Shown: one piece after another, positions 45,753 to 54,499 of the stretch
Position numbering within the stretch: position 1 is the first letter of the stretch
How the letters are laid out: each line of letters begins with the position of its first letter
Source of the DNA: an uncultured Lachnospiraceae bacterium
GTDB lineage: Bacteria; Bacillota; Clostridia; Lachnospirales; Lachnospiraceae
Assembly (NCBI GenBank): GCA_947644545.1
Contig: CANRZW010000008.1
Coordinates: forward strand, 50,747 to 114,746
Direction of reading: 5' to 3'
Length of the DNA stretch: 64,000 nt
Program-made: the position numbers and the translations under genes
Notes under the pieces: generated by a model
Seen by the model: only the letters and a program-made list of their open reading frames with translations
What the model was told of the DNA's origin: nothing
Database searches by the model: none

Positions 45753-46070
45753 GTGAAAAAGAGCAGTTACATGTTTACCAATAAGGAGCATACACAGAAA
45801 GGCATCATGTCCACGATCCTGGGCGTGATTTCGCTGGCGACGCTGGGGTATGCCGTTTTTATGAGTTACCGCAGGGGCGGAGAAGTGCCCGTGCAGTACG
45901 GAGCGGCAGCAATGCTTGTTATGATCTTTGCGTTTGTGGGCATTGGGCTGGGACTGGTCTCCAAGACGGAGCGGGATAAGTTCTATCTGTTCACATATGT
46001 GGGAGTCGTACTGAATGTGCTGGCGCTGGCGCTGATCAGTGTGATCCTGTATGCAGGGGCGTATGCTTAA
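45753..46070 (+). CDS. DUF6142-like small membrane protein
   Basis: A 105-residue protein with three hydrophobic segments after a charged N-terminus (YMFTNKEHTQKGIMS). This N-terminus recalls the uncharacterised DUF6142 group, although that assignment is from memory. The GTG at 45753 is preferred because GGGAG lies about nine bases upstream; the frame extends back ten codons to a TTG. It sits directly before the M29 peptidase gene. No function can be given. Confidence 0.65.
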   Translation: MKKSSYMFTNKEHTQKGIMSTILGVISLATLGYAVFMSYRRGGEVPVQYGAAAMLVMIFAFVGIGLGLVSKTERDKFYLFTYVGVVLNVLALALISVILYAGAYA

Positions 46071-46121
46071 GGAAAGCGATCGGAGATTCTTACAGGGAGA
46101 AAGGAGACAGGGACATTATAT

Positions 46122-48236
46122 ATGGAAGATTTATATATTGTGGAGGAGGACAGGAACGATCTGGAGCAGGAGCGGTACACGCTGGCCATAGAGCGGATCC
46201 GGGAAATAGCGAAGGAGGCGGTCTGCGGTGCAAGACTGCAGAAGTACTTTAACAATATGGCGGCATTCGTCCTGTTTCTGGATGAGGCATGGAACGTGGT
46301 GGAGAGCGGACGGCTGCGACAGATGACTTTAGAAGAACTGCAGGCGTTCAACGGGAAGCTGTATGAGGATATTCTGCCGGCGCATTATGAAGTAAGTTAT
46401 GCAAATCCGGCATATGCCGTGAATTGTCTGGGTGAGTCAATCGGCCGGATGCTGTCCTTCCTTTATGCGGAACTGCGGAGTATGATTCCGGCTGCCTTTG
46501 AGCAGAACCGGTTTGCCATGGTGATCCGGATGGAACTGCTGCTGGAGGTCTATCAGGCGTGTCTGTGCGCGGCGCAGGAGGAAGCGGACACTGCCGCGGG
46601 AGAGGAAGCATTCCCGGATCCGGAGGAACTGCGGCAGATCCTGTACTGGTATGTGAGCGATTATTATGAGCCGGAGAGTTGTGAGAAGATAGCGCAGATT
46701 GTCTGCCCGGAGAAGGATTTTGCCCTGCGGATCGTGATGGACAGTGACCTGACTGATCTGCGTTACCTGTATTATTACGGCGAGTATGTGACGGAGAATG
46801 AACTGCGCACGGCAGCGCATTTGTGTGAGATGCCGGAGGAGAAGATCGCACTGATGGCGGATACGTATACGGAAGGCTACCGGATCGGCTTTGAGATGGG
46901 CAATAAGGACATCTCGATCAAGAAGACGGTCAATGTACGGTACTGTCTGGGATTTGAGCGGATGATACGACGCGCGGTCGAGAATTTTGACCGAATTGGT
47001 CTACAGTCAACGATCTATCGTTCGGGGACGAATATCTTCCAGGGCAGGAGTGTCAACAAGAACGGCTATTTTGGGGCTAATCCCAACAAACAGTTCGATT
47101 ATGATCACAGGGAGGATCTGGCCCTTGTGCTGGATAAGCTTCTTGTGGAACGCAGGCTGGAGTGTATGCGGGGCGCTTTTGAGCAGTATAAGGAGCAGGC
47201 GAAGGTGCATGGCGGACCGGCTGTGCTGGAGATCTTCGGTGAGAAGCCTTTCGTACCGGAGACGAAGGACGCGGCCTGCAGGCTGTCGGAGAAGCAGCAG
47301 AAGCTTTCCGTGGAGTATGCCTCCAGGGCCGGGGCGATGCAGAACGAGTACATTCCGGGAGAAGAGCGCAGCTTCACGATCATTGCTTTCCCGGTGCCGG
47401 ATATCGGGGCGCAGTATGAGGAGATCTTCGACGATATCGTGCGTATCAACACGCTCGATTATAAGTTGTATCAGGGAATCCAGCAGAAGATCATCGATGT
47501 GCTGGACCAGGGTGTGACTGTAGTAGTCAAGGGATGCGGCGCTAACCGGACGGATCTGCGAATCCGTCTGCATGAGTTGAAGGATCCTGATAAGGAGACG
47601 AACTTTGAGAACTGTGTGGCGGATGTGAATATCCCGGTGGGAGAAGTGTTCACTTCCCCGGTGCTGGCCGGTACGGACGGGATCCTGCATGTGACGAGGG
47701 TCTTCCTGAATGAATTGGAGTATAAGGATATCTGGCTGGAATTTGCAGACGGGATGATTGCGGATTACGGATGTGCCAACTTCCCATCCGAGGAGGAAAA
47801 CCGCAAATATATCAAAGATAACGTGCTCTTCCATCACGATACGCTGCCGCTTGGTGAGTTCGCCATCGGCACGAATACTACCGCTTATGTGACGGCGCGC
47901 AGATACGGGATTGAAGATAAGATGCCGATCCTGATCGCGGAGAAGACAGGACCGCATTTTGCGGTGGGGGATACGTGTTATTCCCATGCGGAGAATGTGC
48001 GGGTGTATAATCAGGACGGCAAGGAGATTATTGCGAAGGATAACGAAGTGTCCATTTTGCGGGACACGGATATCAGTAAGGCATATTTTCAGTGTCATAC
48101 GGATATCACGATTCCTTATGACGAGTTGGGAGAGCTGTCCGTGCAGACGAAGGACGGTGATAAGATCCCGATTATCCGGGACGGAAGGTTCGTGCTGGAG
48201 GGATGTGAGGAGCTGAACAGGGCGTTTGTTTTGTGA
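46122..48236 (+). CDS. M29-type aminopeptidase-like protein with long N-terminal extension
   Basis: A 704-residue cytoplasmic protein. The C-terminal 400 residues resemble M29 metallo-aminopeptidases: GEVFTSP and LPLGEFAIGTNT carry likely metal-binding glutamates, and EKTGPHFAVGDTCYSH supplies histidines and aspartate. Usual M29 enzymes have about 410 residues, so roughly 300 residues at the N-terminus are extra and look helical and acidic. Similar long versions occur in Lachnospiraceae. It likely trims N-terminal residues from peptides, but its true substrate is unknown. An AGAAAGGAG site lies upstream. Confidence 0.78.
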   Translation: MEDLYIVEEDRNDLEQERYTLAIERIREIAKEAVCGARLQKYFNNMAAFVLFLDEAWNVVESGRLRQMTLEELQAFNGKLYEDILPAHYEVSYANPAYAVNCLGESIGRMLSFLYAELRSMIPAAFEQNRFAMVIRMELLLEVYQACLCAAQEEADTAAGEEAFPDPEELRQILYWYVSDYYEPESCEKIAQIVCPEKDFALRIVMDSDLTDLRYLYYYGEYVTENELRTAAHLCEMPEEKIALMADTYTEGYRIGFEMGNKDISIKKTVNVRYCLGFERMIRRAVENFDRIGLQSTIYRSGTNIFQGRSVNKNGYFGANPNKQFDYDHREDLALVLDKLLVERRLECMRGAFEQYKEQAKVHGGPAVLEIFGEKPFVPETKDAACRLSEKQQKLSVEYASRAGAMQNEYIPGEERSFTIIAFPVPDIGAQYEEIFDDIVRINTLDYKLYQGIQQKIIDVLDQGVTVVVKGCGANRTDLRIRLHELKDPDKETNFENCVADVNIPVGEVFTSPVLAGTDGILHVTRVFLNELEYKDIWLEFADGMIADYGCANFPSEEENRKYIKDNVLFHHDTLPLGEFAIGTNTTAYVTARRYGIEDKMPILIAEKTGPHFAVGDTCYSHAENVRVYNQDGKEIIAKDNEVSILRDTDISKAYFQCHTDITIPYDELGELSVQTKDGDKIPIIRDGRFVLEGCEELNRAFVL

Positions 48237-48300
48237 CGGGATGCCGTATGAAGGAATGGAGAAGACGAAGAGCGGACCTGTTATCGGGAAGCGGTTATGA

Positions 48301-48329
48301 TGGACTTCATGCTTTGATTATGGTATACT
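48301..48329 (+). promoter_or_regulatory. Probable promoter of the purine gene cluster
   Basis: TGGACT at 48301-48306 and TATACT at 48324-48329 are 17 bases apart, with an extended TGG before the -10 box. The start codon of purE is 140 bases downstream, leaving room for a leader; I see no riboswitch fold in it. Confidence 0.5.
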
Positions 48330-48468
48330 GATTGCGTCATGGTAACGGATTTCCATAATGTGGGAAGCGTCATGATGCCATAGGATACAGAAGTGATTTA
48401 AGAGCGGCAGATGATTGCAGGAAAGCAAGGAAATATACACAAGGATATAGGATGAGGAGGACACACGG

Positions 48469-48972
48469 ATGGCACAGGTAGGTATTGTAATGGGAAGTGA
48501 TTCCGATATGCCCGTTATGGCGAAGGCAGCGGATCTTTTGGAGGAGCTGGGGATTTCCTATGAGATGGCGATCATCTCTGCTCACAGGGAACCGGATGTA
48601 TTCTTCGAGTATGCGAAAAGTGCGGAGGAGAAGGGATTCAAGGTGATCATTGCGGGCGCGGGCAAGGCGGCACATCTGCCGGGCATGTGTGCGGCGATCT
48701 TCCCCATGCCGGTCATCGGCGTTCCCATGAAGACTTCCGATCTGGGCGGGGTGGACTCTCTGTATTCCATCGTGCAGATGCCTTCCGGCATCCCGGTGGC
48801 TACGGTGGCCATCGGCGGCGGTCAGAATGCGGGCATCCTGGCGGCAAAGATTCTGGCGACTTCTGACGAGGCTTTATTGCAGAGACTGAAAGAGTATACC
48901 CGCAAGCTGGGCGAGAGCGTTCAGAAGAAGGATGCCAGGCTGCAGGAAGTCGGCTATAAGAATTATACATAA
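48469..48972 (+). CDS. purE: N5-carboxyaminoimidazole ribonucleotide mutase
   Basis: A 167-residue enzyme of purine synthesis. It carries the class I PurE start VGIVMGSDSDMPVM, the ISAHREPD loop with the catalytic histidine, and GAGKAAHLPGM. It moves the carboxyl group of N5-CAIR to give CAIR. GAGGAGG precedes the start. It leads the purE-purM-purN-purD set, all on the same strand with short gaps. The partner PurK is not in the window. Confidence 0.94.
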   Translation: MAQVGIVMGSDSDMPVMAKAADLLEELGISYEMAIISAHREPDVFFEYAKSAEEKGFKVIIAGAGKAAHLPGMCAAIFPMPVIGVPMKTSDLGGVDSLYSIVQMPSGIPVATVAIGGGQNAGILAAKILATSDEALLQRLKEYTRKLGESVQKKDARLQEVGYKNYT

Positions 48973-49014
48973 GAACACGAAATTGCATGCTGAGAAAGGA
49001 GTACGATAATAGCT

Positions 49015-50040
49015 ATGGATTACAAGTCGGCAGGAGTTGATATTGAGGCAGGTTACCAGTCGGTGGAGTTGTTGAAGGAGCATGTCAGAGGGACCATGCG
49101 GCCGGAAGTATTGGGAGGACTTGGCGGTTTTTCGGGCGCTTTTTGTCTGGATAAGATCAAGGAGATGGAGCATCCGGTACTGCTGTCCGGTACGGACGGT
49201 GTGGGGACGAAGATCAAGCTGGCGTTTCTGATGGATAAGCATGACACGGTGGGGATCGACTGTGTGGCCATGTGTGTCAACGATGTGGTGTGTGCCGGCG
49301 GGGAACCGTTGTTCTTCCTGGACTATATTGCCTGCGGTAAGAATTATCCGGAGAAGATCGCCACGATCGTGGGCGGCGTAGCCGAAGGCTGTAAACAGGC
49401 GGGTGCGGCTCTGGTGGGCGGTGAGACGGCGGAACATCCGGGTCTGATGCCGGAGGAGGAGTACGATCTGGCCGGATTTGCAGTGGGCGTGGTAGACCAG
49501 AAGGATCTGATCACGGGCGAGAAGATCAGACCCGGTGATGCGCTGATCGGTATCGCGTCCTCGGGCGTTCACAGCAACGGGTTTTCGCTTGTGCGTAAAG
49601 TGTTCGAGATGACGAAGGAGAGTCTGGATACTTATTATGAAGAGCTGGGTGCGACTCTGGGGGAGACGCTTCTGACCCCGACGAAGATTTATGTGAAGGC
49701 GTTAAAGGCCGTGCGCGATGCGGGTGTGACCATCAAGGGGTGCAGTCATATTACCGGCGGCGGCTTCTATGAGAATATTCCGAGAATGCTGCCGGAGGGC
49801 ATGACGGCATCGGTTCGCAAGGACAGTTATCCGATACCTCCGATCTTCGGACTTTTACAGCAGAAGGGCGGCCTGGAAGAGAAGATGATGTATAATACTT
49901 ACAATATGGGGCTTGGCATGGTGCTGGCAGTGGATGCGGCAGATGTGCAGCAGACAGTCGATGCGCTGCAGGCGGCCGGAGAACAGGCCTATCTGGTAGG
50001 GGAAGTGACGGCAGGCAGTGAAGGGGTTGTGATACGATAA
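49015..50040 (+). CDS. purM: Phosphoribosylformylglycinamidine cyclo-ligase
   Basis: A 341-residue cytoplasmic enzyme that closes FGAM to AIR with ATP. The family landmarks [11 protein letters not shown] at the start, [21 protein letters not shown] and the [14 protein letters not shown] segment are all present and the length is normal. AAAGGAG lies upstream with somewhat long spacing. The stop overlaps the purN start by one base (TAATG), indicating coupling. Confidence 0.94.
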   Translation: MDYKSAGVDIEAGYQSVELLKEHVRGTMRPEVLGGLGGFSGAFCLDKIKEMEHPVLLSGTDGVGTKIKLAFLMDKHDTVGIDCVAMCVNDVVCAGGEPLFFLDYIACGKNYPEKIATIVGGVAEGCKQAGAALVGGETAEHPGLMPEEEYDLAGFAVGVVDQKDLITGEKIRPGDALIGIASSGVHSNGFSLVRKVFEMTKESLDTYYEELGATLGETLLTPTKIYVKALKAVRDAGVTIKGCSHITGGGFYENIPRMLPEGMTASVRKDSYPIPPIFGLLQQKGGLEEKMMYNTYNMGLGMVLAVDAADVQQTVDALQAAGEQAYLVGEVTAGSEGVVIR

Positions 50041-50666
50041 TGCTTAAGACAGTAGTGTGTGTGTCCGGCGGGGGCACCAATTTACAGGCGATCATAGACG
50101 GGATAGCACAGGGAGCAATCAGGAACGTGCAGATCGTGCGGGTGATCAGCAACAACAGGAAGGCTTATGCCCTGGAGCGTGCCGGGCAGGCCGGCATTGA
50201 TGCGGTCTGTGTGTCGCCCAAGGACTATGAGGAACGAGAACAGTTCAACGAAGCGTTCCTGCGGAAGGTGGAAGAGGCAGATCCGGATCTGATCGTGCTG
50301 GCAGGATTCCTGGTGGTGGTGCCGCCGCAGCTGATCAGGCGGTATGAGAACCGGATCATCAATATCCATCCGTCCCTGATCCCGGCCTTTTGCGGCAAGG
50401 GTTATTACGGGCTTAAGGTGCATGAGGCGGCGCTGGCGAGAGGCGTCAAGGTGACCGGCGCGACGGTACATTTCGTGGACGAGGGGACGGATACGGGGCC
50501 TATCCTGATGCAGAAGGCCGTGGCCGTAGAGGATGGCGATACGCCGGAGCGTCTGCAGAGACGGGTCATGGAAGAGGCGGAGTGGACGATCCTGCCAAAG
50601 TGCCTTGATCTGATCGCGGCCGGCAAGGTGAGAGTGTCAGGCGGACAGGCGTATATCGAAGAATAG
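50040..50666 (+). CDS. purN: Phosphoribosylglycinamide formyltransferase
   Basis: A 208-residue enzyme that transfers a formyl group from 10-formyltetrahydrofolate to GAR. The N-terminal VSGGGTNLQAI binds phosphate. INIHPSLIPAF carries the catalytic Asn and His, and DEGTDTGPI carries the catalytic Asp. Coupled to purM by a one-base overlap; purD follows after about 80 bases. Confidence 0.93.
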   Translation: MLKTVVCVSGGGTNLQAIIDGIAQGAIRNVQIVRVISNNRKAYALERAGQAGIDAVCVSPKDYEEREQFNEAFLRKVEEADPDLIVLAGFLVVVPPQLIRRYENRIINIHPSLIPAFCGKGYYGLKVHEAALARGVKVTGATVHFVDEGTDTGPILMQKAVAVEDGDTPERLQRRVMEEAEWTILPKCLDLIAAGKVRVSGGQAYIEE

Positions 50667-50745
50667 AGGGCAGTCCTCATCAGGCGGTATTTGTGAGAAA
50701 GCAGAAACAGGGTGCAAGTTATATACAGAAAGGCAGGGTATTGGA

Positions 50746-52023
50746 ATGAAAGTTCTGATCGTAGGAAGCGGCGGCAGGGAGCACGCGATCGCAGACAGTG
50801 TGGCGAAGAGTCCGAGAGTCAGTAAGATCTACTGTGCACCGGGCAATGCGGGGATCGGGCAGATCGCGGAGTGCGTTCCCATCGGCGCTATGGAGTTTGA
50901 GAAGATCGTGGCGTTTGCGAAGGAGAAGGAGATCGACCTGACCATCGTGGGTATGGACGACCCGCTGGTGGGCGGCCTGGTGGATGAGATGGAAGCGGCA
51001 GGGCTTCGTGTCTTCGGACCTAGGAAGAATGCGGCGATCCTGGAAGGCAGTAAGGCCTTTTCCAAGGATCTGATGAAGAAATATCATATTCCGACGGCGG
51101 CTTACGAGAATTTTGACGATCCGGAAGCGGCGCTGGCATATTTGGAGACGGCGAAGATGCCGGTGGTGCTTAAGGCTGACGGGCTGGCGCTCGGCAAGGG
51201 TGTGTTGATCTGCAATACGCTCGCAGAAGCGCGGGAAGGCGTCAAGACCATCATGGAAGATAAGAAATTCGGCGCGGCCGGCAACCGCATGGTCATTGAG
51301 GAATTTATGACAGGACGTGAAGTCTCCGTTCTTTCTTTCGTGGACGGCAAGACGATCAAGATCATGTCCTCCGCCCAGGATCACAAGCGGGCACAGGATA
51401 AGGATCAGGGATTGAATACGGGCGGTATGGGAACCTTTTCGCCCAGTCCTTTTTATACGGAAGAAGTGGATGCGTTCTGCCGGGAGCACATCTATCAGGC
51501 GACGGTGGATGCCATGGCGGCTGAGGGGCGGCCTTTTAAGGGGGTAATTTTCTTCGGCCTGATGTTGACGCCGGAAGGCCCCAGAGTGCTGGAATATAAT
51601 GCCAGATTCGGGGATCCGGAGGCGCAGGTGGTGCTGCCACGGATGAAGAACGATATGATCGAGGTGGCAGAAGCCTGTATTGACGGCAGGCTGGATCAGA
51701 TCGATCTGCAGTTTGAGGACAATGCCGCAGTGTGCGTAGTCCTGGCTTCCAAAGGGTATCCGGTTTCCTATGAGAAAGGATTTGCCATCAGCGGGCTGGA
51801 GCGTTTCGAGGAGGCGGAAGGGTACTACTGTTTCCATGCGGGAACGAAGCAGACGCAAGACGGTATCGTCACAAACGGCGGGCGTGTGCTGGGCATAACC
51901 GCCAAGGGCGCGGATTTGAAAGAGGCGCGGGCCAATGCCTACAAAGCCACGGAATGGGTATCTTTTGCCAATCAATATATGCGGTCGGATATTGGAAAAG
52001 CGATCGATGAGGTTATGTCATAG
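50746..52023 (+). CDS. purD: Phosphoribosylamine-glycine ligase (GARS)
   Basis: A 425-residue ATP-grasp enzyme that joins phosphoribosylamine and glycine to form GAR. The start VLIVGSGGREHAIA, the ATP-grasp segment VVLKADGLALGKGV and the ARFGDPEAQ motif are typical, and the length is normal. AGAAAGGCAGGG lies before the ATG. Last of the purine genes in this cluster, and its product is the substrate of PurN. Confidence 0.94.
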   Translation: MKVLIVGSGGREHAIADSVAKSPRVSKIYCAPGNAGIGQIAECVPIGAMEFEKIVAFAKEKEIDLTIVGMDDPLVGGLVDEMEAAGLRVFGPRKNAAILEGSKAFSKDLMKKYHIPTAAYENFDDPEAALAYLETAKMPVVLKADGLALGKGVLICNTLAEAREGVKTIMEDKKFGAAGNRMVIEEFMTGREVSVLSFVDGKTIKIMSSAQDHKRAQDKDQGLNTGGMGTFSPSPFYTEEVDAFCREHIYQATVDAMAAEGRPFKGVIFFGLMLTPEGPRVLEYNARFGDPEAQVVLPRMKNDMIEVAEACIDGRLDQIDLQFEDNAAVCVVLASKGYPVSYEKGFAISGLERFEEAEGYYCFHAGTKQTQDGIVTNGGRVLGITAKGADLKEARANAYKATEWVSFANQYMRSDIGKAIDEVMS

Positions 52024-52139
52024 GAGAGCGTGTTCCGTGATAGAAACCGGATGTACGGCTAAGCGTATGGAACAGAAGATGCGTTCAATTGATAGAACAG
52101 GACATTTGTGTAGAATAAAAGGGGAAGGGGACAGTTACC

Positions 52140-52622
52140 ATGCCAGACAGAGAAGAAAAAACAGAAAGATTAAAGAAAGAGTTGCTGGATGAAGACAACT
52201 ACAACAGACCGACCATATGCACCGAGTGCGGCGGTATCATGATCTTTAAGGGTGTGGGGGAATATAAGTGCGAGAAATGCGGCTGTATCGGATTCGACGA
52301 TTACGGCAAGGCACGCAACTATATTGAACTGCATCCGGGCGCTACGATGGCCGAGGTGGCCAGTGAGACAGGGGTAGCGCAGAAGGCCATCCGAAGCATG
52401 ATCAAGGAATGCCGCCTGGAGATCGCGCCGACTTCCAACGTCTTTTTGCGTTGCGAGATCTGCGGGACTACCATCCGTTATGGCAGATTCTGTGCCAAGT
52501 GCGAGACGGCCCATCACAGAGAGATAGAAGAGCGGGCAAGAAAGAAGATGAACATGACCGGATTCAGTACAGAGAAACCCGGCGGAGAGGATGGCGCCAA
52601 GCGGTTTAAGAGGGACGCGTAG
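52140..52622 (+). CDS. Zinc-ribbon protein with helix-turn-helix (YvyF-like)
   Basis: A 160-residue protein with two zinc ribbons, CTECGG...CEKCGC near residues 22-45 and CEICGT...CAKCET near 104-122. Between them a helix-turn-helix-like stretch is visible (TMAEVASETGVAQKAIRSMI). The arrangement resembles the YvyF/TIGR03826 group found in flagellar operons, but no flagellar gene is nearby, so a different regulatory role is likely. GGGGAAGGGGA supports the start. It lies between purD and the SH3b gene. Confidence 0.75.
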   Translation: MPDREEKTERLKKELLDEDNYNRPTICTECGGIMIFKGVGEYKCEKCGCIGFDDYGKARNYIELHPGATMAEVASETGVAQKAIRSMIKECRLEIAPTSNVFLRCEICGTTIRYGRFCAKCETAHHREIEERARKKMNMTGFSTEKPGGEDGAKRFKRDA

Positions 52623-52715
52623 GAAAGACTGGAAGCAGGATGGACGGACATACATAACAGAAAGCCGGAGACTTAAGCTGCTGCGGGAATGTTTCATGAG
52701 ATTGGAGTTTACTAT

Positions 52716-54014
52716 ATGAAGAAAAAGAACAGATATGAACAGAAGAAGACAGGAAGGAGCGGTTTTTGGCGTGGTGCTCTGGCAGTATTGGCAGTGACGG
52801 CGCTGACGTGGTGTAGTCCTTTCGTCAGTCGGGCAGACATTACCGGCACTGTGAAGGTAGAATCAGCCAATATACGGGGAAGCGCGGACTCCACCAGTGC
52901 GGCGGTGGGAAGCGTGACCAGAGGAAAGACGGTATCGATCAAGAGTGAGACGACGGATGCATCCGGCGCACGCTGGTATGAGGTCTATGTGAATGCTAAC
53001 ACTACAGGATATGTGCGTGCCGATCTGATCGACAGGGACGGCACGGAGTCGCTGCCGACTTCCGGCGGCGGGGCGCAGGCAGGGGAAGCGACGGAAGTAT
53101 CCCAGGGGGAAGCTCAGGGAGAGACGGCATCCGGCGCCTCGGCACAGGCGGAGACCGCCATGGATGCGCAGTATGCCAAAGTCAAGGTGCAGTCGGCCAA
53201 GATTCGTCCGGAGCCCTCCACGAATGTCAAGGAAGTGGAGAGTGTGCCAAACGGGACGGAACTGATCGTCAGCGGGCAGTCTAACGGTGCAAGCGACGGT
53301 AAGGTGTGGTATTTCGTCACTTTTACAGGGGCAGACGGTTCGTCAAAGACGGGATTCGTCCGTTCCGATCTCGTCGATCTTGGGGATATGGTACCCGTGC
53401 CGGAAGAACAGCCGGCGCCGGAAGAGCAGCCCGTGCCGGAAGAAACACAGGAGCCGGTCAGCCAGGATTATGAGGTCGCGCAAAAGGACGGAGAATGGTA
53501 TCTGATCGATAATCTGGGCGGCGGCTATGAATATAAGCTGCAGCCGCTTTTGGATGCATACAGTATGCAGAGCGATACTGCGGACGAGGATGCCAAAAGT
53601 CTGGTAAGACAGCGGATCGTGATCGTAGTGTTGGGCGTCTTGACGGCTGCTCTTCTGATCGTGGTGATCATAATGGGCATTAAACTTCGTGATGCGTACT
53701 ATGAGGATTATGAAGACGACGATGAGGACGACGAGGAAGAGGACGATGACGAAGAGGCGGAAGAGGTTCCGGTAAGGCGAAGAAGACGCGCGGAAAGCGA
53801 TGGCGGCGGCAGAGAGGAAGAGAGGCCTGTCCGCAGAAACATGCGGGATACGGACACGGTGTCTCGAAGAGCGGCGCGCGAGCAGCAAAGCGCTAATGAA
53901 CAGGCGGAGGAAGTTCGTGTGAAACCGGCGCCGAAGCGCAAGGCGAAGAACTTTCTTCTGGATGATGACGATTTTGAATTTGAATTTTTGAACATGGATG
54001 ATAAAGATTTGTAG
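52716..54014 (+). CDS. Exported double SH3b protein with membrane anchor and acidic cytoplasmic tail
   Basis: A 432-residue protein. The N-terminal signal-like helix is followed by two bacterial SH3 domains (about residues 40-110 and 150-230), which bind cell-wall material, then a Pro/Glu-rich linker. A second hydrophobic segment (IVIVVLGVLTAALLIVVIIMG) spans the membrane, and the tail is first strongly acidic (EDDDEDDEEEDDDEEAEE) and then rich in arginine. The likely topology is wall-facing SH3 domains and a charged cytoplasmic tail, which could link wall state to internal factors. The start at 52716 follows GGAG eight bases upstream. Confidence 0.78.
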   Translation: MKKKNRYEQKKTGRSGFWRGALAVLAVTALTWCSPFVSRADITGTVKVESANIRGSADSTSAAVGSVTRGKTVSIKSETTDASGARWYEVYVNANTTGYVRADLIDRDGTESLPTSGGGAQAGEATEVSQGEAQGETASGASAQAETAMDAQYAKVKVQSAKIRPEPSTNVKEVESVPNGTELIVSGQSNGASDGKVWYFVTFTGADGSSKTGFVRSDLVDLGDMVPVPEEQPAPEEQPVPEETQEPVSQDYEVAQKDGEWYLIDNLGGGYEYKLQPLLDAYSMQSDTADEDAKSLVRQRIVIVVLGVLTAALLIVVIIMGIKLRDAYYEDYEDDDEDDEEEDDDEEAEEVPVRRRRRAESDGGGREEERPVRRNMRDTDTVSRRAAREQQSANEQAEEVRVKPAPKRKAKNFLLDDDDFEFEFLNMDDKDL

Positions 54015-54076
54015 AAAGGTCATCGTATCTTATTGTCAGGTAACAGGTAACGATAAAGCGGTGACGTGATTGGAAA

Positions 54077-54460
54077 ATGTTTATAGAGATAGATTTTAAC
54101 AGCGATGAAGCAATCTATATGCAGTTGAGGAACCAGATTATTCTCGGTATTGCGACCTCACGTTTTCAGGAAGGCGATATGCTTCCTTCGGTCAGGCAGC
54201 TGGCCGATACGATCGGGATCAATATGCATACGGTCAATAAAGCGTATACGGTCCTGAAACAGGAGGGGTATGTCAAGGTAGACCGCAGAAGAGGAGCCAT
54301 GATCGCCATAGACATCGACAGGATGCAGGCGGTCGAGGAAATACGCAAAGAGCTGCAGGTAACGCTGGCAAAGGCAAGCTGTAAGAATATTTCCCGGAAA
54401 GAGGTGCATGCTCTTATTGATGAAATCTATAATGATTATGGTGACTGTACGGGAATCTGA
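54077..54460 (+). CDS. GntR-family regulator, YtrA type
   Basis: A 127-residue regulator with the GntR helix-turn-helix (MLPSVRQLADTIGINMHTVNKAYTVL) and a short C-terminal helical part, the size of the YtrA subfamily, which usually controls adjacent ABC transporter genes. Here the next gene is clpC, 39 bases downstream. It may take the place of the CtsR repressor that commonly precedes clpC, but that is inference from position. Confidence 0.85.
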   Translation: MFIEIDFNSDEAIYMQLRNQIILGIATSRFQEGDMLPSVRQLADTIGINMHTVNKAYTVLKQEGYVKVDRRRGAMIAIDIDRMQAVEEIRKELQVTLAKASCKNISRKEVHALIDEIYNDYGDCTGI

Positions 54461-54499
54461 CCTGTTACAGATTATATAGGAGAAAGGAATGGACGATTG

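Noticed and set aside
48330..48468. Purine riboswitch in the purE leader
   Set aside because: The conserved purine riboswitch core and paired loops could not be recognised in this leader.
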